Origin: Erodium maritimum
Lineage: Eukaryota > Streptophyta > Magnoliopsida > Geraniales > Geraniaceae
Assembly: GCA_963921825.1 (NCBI GenBank)
Contig: OY997594.1
Location: forward strand, 5,523,001-5,587,000
Reading direction: 5' to 3'
Length of the DNA: 64,000 nucleotides
Both the position numbers and the translations under genes were made by a program. Below, piece after piece: positions 12,486-23,218 of this stretch. Position 1 is the stretch's first letter; each line of letters opens with the position of its first letter. The notes below the pieces were generated by a model. That model was given only the letters and a program-made list of their open reading frames with translations. It ran no database searches and was not told where the DNA came from.

Positions 12486-12878
12486 ACTCACCCGAGTGTA
12501 TGCGTCCTACGGGAGCACTACCTTGGTTCCCGATGATCTATGGTCCTTTGGGGGCATTTCGAAAATTCCGACGATATGTGTTCCTTCAGGGATATTTCCG
12601 GTGCCCCAATGTATGTGCCTCCTCTGGACCGAGGGAAAATCTGACATGATACGAGTACTCTTGTGAATCAGAGTATGGGATCCGATATGACGCGAGAACC
12701 TAGTCTTGGATCGGAGTATTGGACTTTGAGTTGTTGACATGATATTTACTTGCTCCCATTGCAGTATTTATCCATTATTTACAGCCCTTTTCACTTATTC
12801 TCTTAAAAGTTACTGTTATCTTTAAGAATGTGATATTGCTCGTTTCCTTACCTGTTCCCCAGCATCTTATTGATTAAA

Positions 12879-13081
12879 GGGATAACTCCACAAAACAACT
12901 ATTGTTCGACTTTCGGTTTCACAATATAACTGTAAACTATATTATCGACCATATCATATCGTTGGGTGATTTTTTTTTTCAAAAATCATAATCTGTCTTG
13001 ACAATTTTGACGAATCGTTGGTTTTTTTGGTGTGCCACGCACGTGATTAGGTGGAAAAGCACGTGTGAGGCACACCAAATC
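12879..13081. mobile_element. Truncated copy of the palindromic MITE
   Basis: The left end GGGATAACTCCACAAAAC matches, with few changes, the left end of the complete element at 22087. The matching right end is missing. The stretch finishes in a hairpin (TTTGGTGTGCC and GGCACACCAAA) at 13027-13081. I infer a deleted or rearranged copy. Confidence 0.45.
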
Positions 13082-15454
13082 AGTGGATTATGGTTTAGTC
13101 GACCACGTAGGGGAGACCTCAAAACGGGGATCACGTTCTCAACTAAGCAAAACACGATTGCTCACCATATCAACACCCCAATTACCCGATCACGTAGGGG
13201 AAACCTCAAAACAACCCACTCACACACAAGATCACAAGCAATGTCACACAATACCAACCAATCACACAAACACTCAAGATCACAAAGGATCAACACACCT
13301 TCTGCTCAGTTTCCGGTAGCAATCCGGCTGGGCCTGGCACTGCCCCACGCACTTTCCCCAACATACAGTCGGGCCAGGCGGTCGACCTCATCGCGGCACA
13401 TAGCAACACTTTTCCGATTGCTAGTCGGAAGGAGGGCCTCCTTCATCGCGGAATCTCAAGCCTCAACACTTTACCGATCGTGCGCCGGAAGGTACAACAC
13501 ACCTCACGGGGAACACAGCCCTCGGCACTTTACCGGTCGCGCATCGGAAGGTACGACACACCTCTCGGGCACATCTCATCCAGGTATCACTAGAACAATT
13601 ACAATCACAACCAAATATCACACAATACTCCGCAAATGGAAAAATTAACATCACAACTAACTACCACTCAGCAAGTCAGTCAACAACAAACGGGTTCAAT
13701 ACCCCACAGGCACACATGGCCACACACAAACACAATCAGTTCACTCAACCTACGGGCACAACCAGGTGCCCACATGTGATTCTTATCGCACGGTAAGTTT
13801 ACTTAACCTACGGCACCACCAAGTGCCACATGCATTTATATTGTTCGATACGTTCACTTATCCTACGACACCACCAAGTGTCACATGCATTTCTATTGTT
13901 CGATGAGTTCACTTATCCCACGACACCACCAAGTGTCACATGCATTTCTATTGTTCGATAAGTTCACTTATCCTACGACACCACCAAGTGTCACATGCTT
14001 TTCTACTAATAACTTTACCTAGTCAAGGTCGATATCCGGCTACTTTTCCCTACCTCGTAAAGTGTTCCAAGTATGATGCTCACGCTCCGGCAATGCTCAC
14101 GATCACCCGCTTAGCCTCCTCTTTCCACGGTCGGTGGCACGATCTAACATGATCAAAATAACACACTTTTTAAATATACAGGAAAAACCGAATTTAATGA
14201 ACTTAACGCCCAAATGCCACCCCGACAATGCCAATCGCCCCCAAGCTTCCCAATTGCTCGACATTGTCAACAATGGGCCCGGAAAGGCCCGATTTGCTCG
14301 GCTCGGCGAATCTGCCCGGGATCGGAAATAGCCCTTTCGGGGCTCCAAAAATTCCCATTTTTGTTTCTACGATCCTAAAATAATTCACGTGTTCTAACGC
14401 AATCGACGGAATCAAATTCTGATACCCGAGCGATTTAATTCCGCGTTTGAAGTTTCTAACCCAAATTTCCGAATTCTCACAAATTAATTCCATAATTCGT
14501 TCCGGGTGTGAATTATCGACTCGGGGATCATCCAAGACCACCCGAACACGAAAAACCCAAGGCCCGGCCAAGTGGGCCCCACACGGCCACACCGGAAAAC
14601 GCTCCATTTCGCCCTAAAACGTTCCTAACGAACTCCAATCCTTAAACCAACCTTATTTAAACCATTTAAACTCAAACCCTAGAATTCAAACATGTCAAAA
14701 CGAGAAAAAGACGGGTTCTTACCGTAGGAAACGATGAGGGGATGACGAATACGCGAGAATTGAGACGATCCGTCGGTCGGATCGTCGGGAAATCGAGCCC
14801 AAACTTCTCTTTTTCTTTCTCCTTCTTCCCTCTTATTTCTCTCTCTTCCCTCTCCATTTTTTCTGAAATTGCCTAACACAACTCTCAACCACTCCTTTTT
14901 ATTTTGTTTTGAAATCAAACCACACACCAAAAAGACTATAATACCCCCTTTCCCTTTACCTTTTGTTTTCAAGTCCAAGGGTATACTTGTCTTTTCAACT
15001 CCAAACCACCCATTTTATGACAAGTTTCATGTGGGTCCCACTAGTTAGAAAAATATCTTTGTAGATATCTTTCAATCAGATTTGCGAAATTCGGCCGTCT
15101 CGGGCCCCGTGCGGGCCTTTTTCCAAGAATTTACGAAACTTCGCGTTCTACAGGAAAACGGCCCAACTAAGACCGTTGTAACGACGGCTAAGCTTTTTGG
15201 ATCCAAATCGGGCCTCGAACTGACCAAAACGTCGCTCGGTTGACTTTTTCGGTAAAAAGTCAACTTTTCCCGAATTGGTCAAAAAGTTGCCCTAAGTCAC
15301 CCAGAACTCACTTTGGTCGATATCGGGGGTCAACTTAAGTCCGATATGACTCTCGGGGTCAATTTTCGGTTCATTTAGGTGTCTGTCTCAAAATTTTAAA
15401 TTTTTTCCGTTTTTCCGCCGATTGACCGACGTTGACCGGGAGCGGTCCTTACAT
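13082..15454 (-). mobile_element. Ty3/gypsy-like LTR, inverted copy
   Basis: Read on the minus strand it starts TGTAAGGACCGCTCCCGG at 15454 and continues with the same landmarks as the forward copies (AAAAAGCTTAGCC, TTAGTTGGGCCG). A purine stretch AAGTTAAGGGGTGA lies immediately upstream on that strand, as a polypurine tract does before a 3' LTR. It therefore looks like the 3' LTR of a minus-strand element whose coding region is lost. Its far end is not recognisable. Confidence 0.55.
13795..14010. repeat. 55-bp tandem repeat, about four copies
   Basis: A unit containing ACACCACCAAGTG, TCACATGCATTT and ATTGTTCGATA recurs at a 55-bp period from about 13801, 13856, 13911 and 13966. The tract is inside the inverted LTR. 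Confidence 0.85.
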
Positions 15455-17533
15455 CACCCCTTAACTTGTTGTTTTTCAGGTCCTGAGCGGGTTGTGTACT
15501 AGCTGGATGCTCGACGCTTGGGAGCTTGCGAGGGTCCTAGGCTAGTAGTCTAGAGACGTACCGTTATCTTTTGAACTGTTTTACCGTTGTATATACCGAG
15601 CTGTTGAGTCGTGGTGATTGTTAAAAGTTTTAGGGTAAACTTCATCTCACTACCCTAAAAAAAACTTAAATTCCATCCCACTACCCTAACCAAACTTTGT
15701 TGCACCTCACTACCCTAACCAAACTTTTAGTTGCACTTTCATACCCGCCGTCAACTTGACATCCATTTTTGGATGGAAAATGGTAAAAAGTCCAAAATAC
15801 CCCTCACTGACACTCAAATTTTCAACAGCATGCCATTGGTTTTCGAAAATTCTTTTTATTTATTTATTTATTTTATATAAATCAATTTTTGATTTTATAC
15901 AAATTAATATTTTATTTTAAAAAATCAGAATTAACTTTAAAAAATTATTTTATTCTTCAAAAGTTCAGATCTTATTTTCTAAAATTAGTTTTTATTTTAC
16001 AAATTAATATTTTATTTTCAAAAAATCAGAATTTACTTTAAAAATCAATTGTTTCTTAAAAAAAATCAGATTTATTTTTATAAAAATCACTTTTTATATT
16101 ATAAAAATTAGATTTTTAATTCTTTTTATTTATTTACTTTAAAAATCATATTTTATTTTTCAAAAATAAGTTTTTATTTTAAAAATTAATATTTTATTTA
16201 AAAAATCAGAATTTTTTTTCAAAAAATCAGTTTGTTTCAAAATATCAGTTTTTATTTTTAATTAGATTTTTAAAATAAATTTTTGTTTAAAATTTTAGTA
16301 TCAATTATTACATATTTTTATTAATTTCTATATCAAAATCTCTTTAAGTAATTACGTATCAATTAGATTTTATTTGTTAAATAACATTTTTTATAAAAAA
16401 AATCAGATTTGATTTTTAGAAAATTAATTTTTATTTTAAAAAATAAGTTTTTTATTAAAAAAAAAATCAATTCACCATGTTTATTTCTTACCCATCAAGT
16501 TCATCGTGTTTTTATTTTGTCCCCAATTTCATACCCATCCATCGTGTTCATCAGAACTGAACCCAGTTTTCAAAAATATTATGAACATTCAAACAACACA
16601 TCAAAACCTAACAACATGCTGCAAAAATTAAAAAATGAGAATTCCTACAGACTAAATCAAACCCATTGATTTACATACTCTAACAAAAAAATCAAACCCA
16701 GATGAGGAGAAGAGATCTGAAATTTAATTCACAGCCTTCAAGGAAAAATCAAATCGAACAAAAAAACAGATCTGTAACTTGCTGTGTTCCAAGACCTCGC
16801 CCTTCTTCTCCTCAACCCGATCTTGGGGGTACTACGAGACCCTGATGTTGTGCTCTGGGAGCAGCACCAGCAGCGAGCTGAAATGGACGGCGAGGCGAGG
16901 CACTTGTTGGGGCCGATGGTGTAGCCGGAGACGGTCCCCGACGATGGTGAAATGGACGGCGAGGCAAGGCACTTGTGGAGTCTTGTTTTTTTGCAAAACT
17001 TGTGTCTGGTTGGGATTGAGTTAGGACTCATAGATGATGATGATGGAGAGACCTTTTTGCTGTAACAGAGACCTCATTTTAGGGTCAAAGATTCATGATT
17101 TGTGGCCAAGGAGACTCAATTTCGTGGGAGAAGCAGAGAGAGGCTGGAGGAATTAGAGTTGTGATTTCAGAAGAGAATAAGAAAAAGGAAAAAAAAAGTG
17201 GACTTAGGGTTTTTAGAGAAAAAGGGGTAATATGGTCATTTTCTGGAAAAAATTGGGTCATGTGCATTGCACATGACCATTTCCATCCAAAATGGATGGA
17301 AAACTAACGACGAGTATGAAAGTGCAACTAAAAGTTTGGTTAGGGTAGTGAGGTGTAACAAAGTTTGGTTAGGGTAGTGGGATGAAATTTAAGTTTTTTT
17401 AGGGTAGTGGGATGAAGTTTACCCAAAGTTTTAAAGTTATGAATTGAGACTTGTTGACTTTATTTTCAATTAAAATTATAATTTTTTTAGTTCACGTCTC
17501 GAGTCCGGTCAAAACCGGATTTGGGGCGTGACA
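15455..17533. mobile_element. LTR-element remnant split by a Mutator element
   Basis: Non-coding flanks 15455-15623 and 17434-17533 are continuous once the Mutator-like element is removed. The right edge reads CCGGATTTGGGGCGTGACA. On the minus strand that is TGTCACGCCCC, a common start of plant gypsy LTRs. Whether this is LTR or internal 3' DNA of the minus-strand element cannot be settled by eye. Confidence 0.4.
15633..17424. mobile_element. Mutator-like DNA transposon (non-autonomous)
   Basis: A 1792-bp element with long terminal inverted repeats (GGGTAAACTTCATC at the left, GATGAAGTTTACCC at the right, extending about 130-150 bp). It is flanked by a perfect 9-bp duplication AAAGTTTTA at 15624-15632 and 17425-17433, the hallmark of Mutator superfamily insertion. 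The core is AT-rich with many ATTTTAAAAA-type repeats, then a GC-richer part (about 16790-17000) holding a short duplicated motif AAATGGACGGCGAGGC. No transposase is seen. It inserted into older LTR-element DNA. Confidence 0.9.
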
Positions 17534-17534
17534 T

Positions 17535-18300
17535 ATTTCGTTATCTGAGCGGAACTAGAGATTTGGGACTACTATATTCTATGTCTAGGGGGAGCATTGG
17601 TCTAGTTGGATATGCAGACGCAGGATATTTATCAAGTCCTCACAAAGCTCGCTCTCAGACATGATATGTTTTCACCTGTAGTGAAACAGCAATTTCCTGA
17701 CACTCTACGAAGCATACTTTAGTTGCGACATCCTCGAATGGTGCTACATGAAGCTAGCTGAGAATGTGTGTTCTTGCGATTTGTTATCAAGCATGTACTA
17801 TGCTCGATTGACATTCCTCCGCCAAACTCTCCTTTCATTATATATGAAGACAATGTTGCTTGTATTGCTCAAGTCAGAGGAGGCTACATCAAAGGAGATA
17901 GGATCAAGAACATCTCTCCGAAGTTCTTTTACACTCGTGAGCTCCAGAAGAGCAATGAGATAGATGTCAAGCAGATTCAGTCCTGCAAGAATCTAGCTGA
18001 TTTATTTACTAAAGTCTTGCCAACATCTACCTTTGAGAAGCTAGTACACAAGATCGACATGTGTCTCCTAAGCAAGCAACCAAAGTAGCTTGCCTGAAGT
18101 CAGAGGGAGACAAGTTTTGTGCACTGCACTCTTTTTCCCTTATCCAAGTTTTGTCCCACATGGTTTTCTTGGAAATGTTTTTAACGAGCAGCATCAAGCA
18201 CATCTTATGGGTTGCACTTTTTTCCTTACAGGTTGTCCCACCGACTTTTTCTGAGGAGGTTTTTAACGAGGCAACTTCAACTTGAAGCACATTATGGTGT
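17535..18300 (+). pseudogene. Ty1/copia retrotransposon RNase H end (broken)
   Basis: The 3' end of a copia polyprotein. From 17535 it reads FRYLSGTRDLGLLYS, then GLVGYADAGYLS, the classic start of copia RNase H. Later come IYEDNVACIAQVRGGYIKGD, KNISPKFFYTRELQ and NLADLFTKVLPTSTFEKLV (about 17830-18060). At least two in-frame stops (one after ARSQT near 17660) and frame changes kill it. Reverse transcriptase, integrase and gag are absent, cut off by the gypsy-like DNA on the left. The stretch from 18090 to 18300 is the untranslated tail before the polypurine tract. Confidence 0.88.
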
Positions 18301-18510
18301 TCAAGGGGGAGTGTTATGAGATGGCATGCTAATGCCATGTGTGCCCACCACAATCAACATGACACCACTACTTGCATGTGTACAGTATATGTGGCAATGT
18401 CTCACGTGTTCTTGGTTTTTATAAATAGAGGTGTCAACCCCCTTGTTATACACTACAACTCAACACACATAACACTGTTAGTCTTAGTGCCTGTAGTTCA
18501 ATGCTAAATG
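18301..18510 (+). mobile_element. Polypurine tract and 3' LTR of the copia remnant
   Basis: AAGGGGGAG at 18303-18311 is followed directly by TGTTATGAGATGG at 18312, the usual polypurine tract plus LTR start. A TATA-like TTTATAAATAGAGG lies about 110 bases in. The LTR's 3' edge is uncertain; it appears short, roughly 200 bp. Confidence 0.65.
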
Positions 18511-18567
18511 TCCAAATGTATATATCATCGTTAGCAATAAAATTAAAGCGGCTTTATATTACTTATG

Positions 18568-20163
18568 TGTTGGAGTAATATATCGATGTGTGCTCTGATC
18601 TATGCCCACCATGCGAATAGAACCATAGATCGAGATAGATCACACTCGATGGGTCCCTAGTCAACAAAGCTTCACTAGAAGCGACTAGTATGAAAGATGG
18701 CTCTTTATGGCTTACGTTCTGTTAGTCATAGGAATGGGATTCCGGAGTCTGATCATAGATATCATGTGGGACATGATATTGGACGACCCGCCCTGAATAT
18801 GTGCCATAGATTAAGTCATGAACATATTCAGTGTCGTAGCTTGTCATGTATCCTTAGACCAAGGAGTCTTTGTGATCGCTATGTAGTCAACAACTGAGTT
18901 TGACCTGAGCCTAACGTTGTCCGTAACAGGGCTTCCATAACGGCCATGATTGGCTTGGGGACGGGCTACATGAGTGACACGAAAGGCGGCTAAGGGATTT
19001 ATCCCTCGTACTGAGGTATGGGAAAGATATCGGTTCTCGGCCGCTTGATCGAGAGTGACTGAAAGAATAGCATGGCCATGCACATGATACTGGGTATCAT
19101 ATCTTCAGTCATCTCACATATCAAGGAACGGTGATTGAGAATAATAAGGATGACGGCTTTATGCCTTATCTCAATCAGGATATCGGAGATAAAAGGATAA
19201 TGACAGGGATGACGGAAAGGTTAGAATCGACAGGGTCGATTCGTTATGCAGTGTCAGGCAATACTAAAGTCTCGTTAGTTGCCACTTAAATAGGATCAAG
19301 TAAAATGGGATTTTACGTTGATCTATTGACATGCATAAACCTAAGGGTCACACCGGAGGATGAAACTCATTGACACATTTATGGAGAATGGACAAAAGGG
19401 AGTTGTCTCGGGACATGATCAAAACTGGGTTTTGAGTCATTTGCCCGTAAGTGAATAGGACTTTACGGATCAAGACAAGGCTTGGAGTCTTGGGATTGAT
19501 CGCGTCGGATAATGTTGGACATTTCCGGTATGGAAGGCTTGGAGGCGATGAGCGAATCACGAGACCTCGTTGGAAATGGCCACGGGCCATGTTCCAAGAG
19601 GCCCATGAAAGGCCCATGCAACCAAGGCCCATGGAACTAATTAATCAAGTCTTGATTAATTAGTACTAAGTAAGCAAGACAAAGATTAAGGTGTTGGTGA
19701 TTCACCACCTAACCCAATCTTGTCTTGCCATACTTTGTCCTATTTACACCTTACTTGACACCATACTTGTCCCATGCCTTTAGTTGGACAAGTATGGGTT
19801 TTGTTATGTTTAAGTCATCTTTTTTCAACATAACAAACACAAGACAAGAATAGGAAACACATTTTATCTCCCTCTTCCATGGCCATTTCGGGTTTGGCTA
19901 GTTTCCTCCTCCATTTTTGTGTTCTTGAGTCCTCAAAGAGAAGAACTACGTGGCTTTGATTCCCATGTGGATACGTAGGCGTCTTGGAGACTCAAGCCAA
20001 TCATTCGTTAACCGGTGTTCTTGTTTTGGTAAGAGATAGTGCTGATTTTTTCTCTTGTGAATCCATTCTTTGTTAGTTGTTTCATGGTTTTAATCGTCTC
20101 TTGGTTTTTATTGATTTTCCGCTGCGAGTTGGTTCATCTCCAACCCTACCTCGAGACCCAACA
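18568..20163 (+). mobile_element. Probable solo LTR (1.6 kb)
   Basis: Non-coding DNA bounded by TGTTGG and CCCAACA, complementary ends of the TG...CA type. The last 70 bases include CCGCTGCGAGTTGGTTCATC, a style common at copia LTR ends. No primer-binding site follows and the 5-bp flanks do not match, so recombination or misplaced edges are possible. Confidence 0.5.
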
Positions 20164-21738
20164 AACACAACTCATATGGACATTATCATCTTGTAAGAAG
20201 CTCTCAAGAAATTAATAAAAGTTCTCTCTACTCTCAAGCTCAAGTGCTTTTATTGTTTGCTTGGTAACCAACCCGTAGACACCAACGTTTGTATTCTCGT
20301 TACTTTGGTCCATCGGTGTCTTGGTGTTGATCCGTTCAAACTCGATTTTACAACATCTACTACAAATTATGTATAGACAAAAAAAATTGAGCTTATCATT
20401 ATGAGTCATGCGTAGGCTGGAGATGGGTCGGAGGGACTGAGCTAGCGACAAGGATCGGGTACATGCGAACACTCAGAAAGGGAGGTGCAGCTGCTGCGTG
20501 AGATGTTCGGTCATATCAGGATGATCTGGTCAACTCGTTGACCGAGTCAAGAATCTGGTCCGCAAGATGGACGACCCAAATATGTTGGCGCTCAGCGCAC
20601 GCGTGGGCTGCGCTCACACCGGAGCTAGTCGGGTAAGTCCGACATATGGCCCAGTAGATACGTGCCATGTGTCCATCTCTACTTCAACTTTGTCCAATTT
20701 TAAACTATAGACTTCCATCGCTCGTACTCGCTCCGTCTTTGCTCTGATCGGCCTCGTTCTTGCACCAGTAATTTTTTTTCACGGCCTACAAAACAAGACT
20801 AACCATGAATATTTTTTGAACCTTTGAAAATATCGACTAGGAAGGAGGCTTTGCGCATTTATTAAATAATGCTAAAAACATAAAAACGAGGCACAAGTAA
20901 GGTAAAAATGTAAGAAAATGGTCAAATTAAATAGGACAAATTTACGCTCATTAGTCCACGCTTTTAAGCTACACTATAGTTTTGTCCATTGACTTCCGTT
21001 AAAAAGTGTAAGAGAGAAATTGTGATGAATATTCAGAATAAATGGTCTGGACAGTTCTTTGTGGATTCAATAGATTTGTGGGTAATGCATAATGTATTCT
21101 AAAATTGTGTGGGTAATTCATACTGCATTTTATAGTTGTGTGAGCAATACTTTAAGATAATTTTGACAATTAACATGTTACGTTAATAGAAATTGGTGAA
21201 CAAAATTTTAGTGTAGACTAAAAGCATGTACAAAACTTTAGGTAGTTTTTAGTTTGTTTAATCCTAATTTTTGAGCCCATAAGTAGACATACATTTTTGC
21301 TATGGCCCATATACAGACGTCAATTCATGTTATGGTACAAGTGTAAAAGTCTGATCCTACACAGCTACACGTGAAGGGGAGTGTTGAAAAAACAATTAGT
21401 TTTCCGACAACTAAAACACAGTGGTAACACAACAACATGAAATTCAAATTTGAAATTTATTCTTTGTTCACGTACAAGATTCGTTAATTTTCGATTATAA
21501 GTATTTCCTATTCTTAGTTTAATTTTGTTTTAGAATTAATATTTTATATTCAATTATAGGATTAATCTCTATATAAAGTGATGCTCTTATGAACATAAAA
21601 ACATTAAAAAATATAAATAATATTTCAGAGTGAAACATGGTTTACTTTAATGGAAAAAATAAGGAATAATCTTACACATTTTGTAATTAATGGCAAAAAT
21701 AAGGAATAATCTTACACATTTTGTTAGTTGCACCCTTA
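20164..21738. other. Intergenic TE debris
   Basis: No gene recognised. About 20380-20640 has gag-like but broken coding texture. A block beginning GGAGTGTTGAAAAAACAATT near 21375, followed by CTATATAAAGTG near 21571, looks like a decayed LTR. A 40-bp direct repeat (ATAAGGAATAATCTTACAC) occurs at about 21658 and 21699. Confidence 0.4.
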
Positions 21739-22869
21739 TGTTATGACCTTGCGAAACGCATCATTTTTCGACGGATGATCATCGCCCGTCTATCGATCGT
21801 TCAACCCGTAGAGGTGCTCGCGGGGCGACGAGGTGCGTGGTTCACGGCCACAACAAGATGTGTGGCCGTGTGGTGTTAATATTTAGTAATTGCCGAGACA
21901 TGCTCGGCCATCACATGTGGGATCAAAGCCACACAATTTGGAAGCTCTCAAGGTCACGGTCAAACATGATGCCCACATGATGAAGTATCTAGAACATGCT
22001 TGAAAGCATGTGGCTTAACGTGGCATGAAGTGTCTAGAGCTCTCATGATGAGTGTAGACAATGTATAGCCGCCATAGTTGTGTATAGGGAAAACGCCACA
22101 AAACAACTATGTTCCGACTTTATAGCTCACAAAACAACTATTGACAATTATATCGTTCAAATCACATCGTCCCAAAAGTTCAATGTCAAAAACCATAAAA
22201 ATCCGTCTAAAAATAAACGGACCGTTAACTGTGTGATGGAAAAACACCAAGAAACAACTATAGTTTTACTTTATATTACAAAATACAACTATAGAGTTAT
22301 GACTAAAACTGAGGGCAGTTTGGTCTTTACACTAACGCTGTTAACGGACCGTCTCAATATTGACAGATTTTTATGGTTTTTGACATTTAACTTTTGGGAC
22401 GATGTGATTTGAACGATAAAATTGTCAATAATTGTTTTGTGAACTATAAAATCGGAGCATAGTTGTTTTGTGGCGTTTTCCCTTGTGTATATATATGGCA
22501 TATGTGTAATTAGCGGGGATATAGATTGATACCCATACCACACCGTGTACAAAACCATCCTTGTTAACGTTAATTGTAAAGTTCTTGCATATATTAATTG
22601 CACCTTGAAGCCATTGTAGTCGTGCACGCCAAAACCCTTAGATCAAATCATATACCACTTCCCTGTCCAAATTACAACCGTGTCCAACTAACACTCGTGT
22701 GTGTTACCATCTTGTGTCCGTCCCTTAATTCGTGTCTTACCATCCATATTGTTATCGGGCGATCTTGTGAACGGACTTGCAAGATTGTTAGCTGACATAG
22801 GTTCGTACACGGGTACCGGAAAACCTAAATTCCATCACGGTTCTGAGGGAGAAGCTCGTGGGCCGTGAC
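21739..22869 (+). mobile_element. Probable solo LTR (gypsy-like) carrying a MITE
   Basis: Starts TGTTATGACCTTGCG and ends GGGCCGTGACA. The 4 bp CTTA directly precede the start and directly follow the end, as expected of a target duplication. The body is non-coding, and without the nested MITE the LTR is about 0.73 kb. Confidence 0.55.
22087..22482. mobile_element. Palindromic Mutator-type MITE (396 bp)
   Basis: Terminal inverted repeats of about 100 bp start GGGAAAACGCCACAAAAC and end in its complement. A perfect 9-bp duplication TTGTGTATA flanks it at 22078-22086 and 22483-22491. The inner part is also palindromic (ACGGACCGTTAA and TTAACGGACCGT), so a transcript would fold into one long hairpin. 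A truncated relative lies at 12879. Confidence 0.9.
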
Positions 22870-23218
22870 ACTTAGCCTCGCTAATATTTTGTATGATCCT
22901 TTTAGCCTGTGTTCGCGCGCGAAGGTGATAGTGTGTCCTTATTTTGTCATTTCAAGGACACGGTGAGCGTGCATCAACTATTTATCGTGTATAGTCAGGG
23001 CCGGCTCAAGCTTTAAGCGAGTTAAGCAACCGCTTAAGGCCTCAGATTGAAACTAGGAAAAATTCATTATTGAATATAGATTTTTATGATCAAAATAAAA
23101 AAATGTGAAGCAAACGTACGGAAAATCCAATAAGTGATGATTTGATATATCCTACTTCTTTGATACTTTATAAATAAAGTTCTTAGACATTAAAATGTAG
23201 ATATGTATCTAAAGATGT
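22870..23218. other. Intergenic, with a hAT-like end
   Basis: At 22996 the sequence CAGGGCCGGCTCAAGC resembles the left terminus of a hAT element, but no matching right end is found before the LTR at 23219. No gene seen. Confidence 0.35.

Larger units (their letters stand above)
10282..12878 (+). mobile_element. Ty3/gypsy-like LTR, forward copy A
   Basis: Begins TGTAAGAATCGCCCCCGG. The same start, with small changes, is found at 23219 (plus) and at 15454 (minus), each with different flanking DNA, so it marks an LTR-like edge. Shared blocks follow in the same order: GTTTGACTTT, a GGGCCCAAAAAGCTTAGCC segment, a GC-rich CCGGCACGG region (about 11180-11460) and AGGTAGGGAAAGT. No coding domain lies beside it, so it is a solo LTR or truncated copy. 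The 3' edge is cut by a MITE remnant at 12879. Assignment to Ty3/gypsy is from general LTR style only. Confidence 0.6.

Noticed and set aside
12012-12491. A 159-codon minus-strand frame
   Set aside because: It covers the 24-bp tandem repeat and the TTGAATGATTGAATG tract of the LTR; the repetitive peptide is an artefact.
12998-13648. A 216-codon plus frame rich in Thr, His, Ser and Arg
   Set aside because: It lies within the inverted LTR, has low-complexity repeats and no domain; a by-product of tandem repeats.
10282-17533. Reading 10282-17533 as one full LTR retrotransposon with matching LTRs
   Set aside because: The ends are not repeats of each other, the 5-bp flanks differ (CATGC and TATTT), and no gag-pol lies between. 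It is a nest of fragments.
18568-20163. Treating the 1.6-kb TGTTGG...CCAACA block as a proven solo LTR
   Set aside because: No matching target duplication was found, so it is kept only as probable.
22289-22627. A minus-strand 112-codon frame mirroring a plus-strand 110-codon frame (22080-22412)
   Set aside because: The two peptides resemble each other only because the MITE is palindromic; no gene is implied.
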